22,508 bases of DNA from a virus: the IMG/VR virus record IMGVR_UViG_3300027747_001711, positions 1 through 22,508 of that record; one strand, written 5' to 3'. The position numbers and the translations under genes were made by a program. Numbering within the stretch: position 1 is the first letter of the stretch; each line of letters opens with the position of its first letter. Below the pieces are notes generated by a model. It was not told the DNA's origin. It searched no databases and saw only the letters and a list, made by a program, of their open reading frames with translations. Below, in pieces: positions 22,297 through 22,508 of this stretch.

Positions 22297-22508
22297 TGGC
22301 CAACAACTACTCACAAGGGTTCTTTACTCCAACGCACCCGGAGAAATATGTAGGTAAAGGCACTCCTAAATACCGCAGTGGTTGGGAACTGACATTCATG
22401 CGTTTTTGTGACAACCATCCGGGTGTAGTTAATTGGGCAAGTGAAAATGTACGCATACCTTATCGCAATCCTTTCACAGGAAAAGACACATTCTATGTTC
22501 CAGACTTC
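22296..22508 (+). CDS. gp4: Head completion protein, nuclease-like (T4 gp4-like), 3' end outside window
   Basis: Only the first 71 codons are present and the frame runs off the right edge. The segment YRSGWELTFMRFCDNHPGVV, then NWASENVRIPYRNP and TFYVPDF, is characteristic of the T4 gp4 (gp50) head-completion family. That family shares an endonuclease-like core with a conserved Glu (position 31 here) and a PDF acidic motif (69-71), as in TnsA-type nucleases. T4 gp4 is needed to finish filled heads before tail joining. The ATG overlaps the preceding stop (TAATG), so it is coupled to the 94-aa gene. The remaining catalytic residues lie beyond the window. Confidence 0.85.
   Translation, partial: MANNYSQGFFTPTHPEKYVGKGTPKYRSGWELTFMRFCDNHPGVVNWASENVRIPYRNPFTGKDTFYVPDF

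Noticed and set aside
1-22508. tRNA genes, CRISPR arrays, insertion sequences, integrase or attachment sites
   Set aside because: None seen by eye. The gaps between genes are short (none over about 120 bases) and accounted for by promoters, leaders and terminators. The tandem modules are protein-coding fibre repeats without CRISPR-type spacing.

Overview
The window is late, structural DNA of a T4-superfamily myovirus (contractile tail). The evidence is a set of T4-type virion proteins: tail sheath gp18, tail tube gp19, neck proteins gp13 and gp14, sheath terminator gp15, head-completion protein gp4 (cut by the right edge) and dNMP kinase gp1. Long repeat-built tail fibres of the kind seen in marine cyanophages and pelagiphages, the moderately AT-rich composition and the gene order all point to an aquatic T4-like phage rather than an enteric T4 relative. 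The host cannot be named from this sequence.

Layout. (1) 1-10023: a host-range and lysis block on the + strand. It holds the end of a putative holin with a Ser/Gly/Phe-rich N-terminal tail, a 388-aa tail/fibre protein, a 1313-aa repeat fibre, a 166-aa fibre-associated protein, a 1150-aa fibre ending in an S74 chaperone/autoprotease domain, and a 63-aa accessory protein. A strong hairpin terminator closes the block. (2) 10122-11282: a helical protein of unknown function and a GT-A glycosyltransferase-like protein. (3) 14547 to 11233 on the - strand: gp14, gp15, a Nudix hydrolase and an unknown protein, overlapping or nearly so, and running convergently into the glycosyltransferase gene. (4) 14668-17381 on the + strand: an unknown protein with a basic tail behind a perfect sigma-70 consensus promoter, then gp13, then gp1. 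(5) 17486-22508 on the + strand: gp18, gp19, a tube-fold protein with a long disordered tail, a small unknown protein and the start of gp4.

Regulation is the most informative part. The octamer G(G/C)TAAATA occurs six times, always between genes and in the correct orientation, before 5744, 6348, gp14 (-), gp13 and gp18 (twice). It resembles the T4 late -10 box TATAAATA and is probably this phage's late promoter. Two sigma-70-like promoters (before 14668 and before gp1) suggest earlier host-polymerase transcription interleaved with late genes. At gp13 the late box lies in the loop of a perfect 10-bp inverted repeat whose 3' arm contains the Shine-Dalgarno. Read-through RNA would therefore hide the ribosome site, while late RNA starting inside the repeat would expose it. 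This is the logic known for T4 genes e, soc and 49. Three strong hairpins carry GNRA tetraloops, and one of them sits between an AGGAG and the start codon of the gene at 20600.

Together the genes build and finish the tail and neck (13, 14, 15, 18, 19, tube-fold protein), complete the head (gp4), bind the host (fibres), and supply nucleotides or clean the nucleotide pool (gp1, Nudix).
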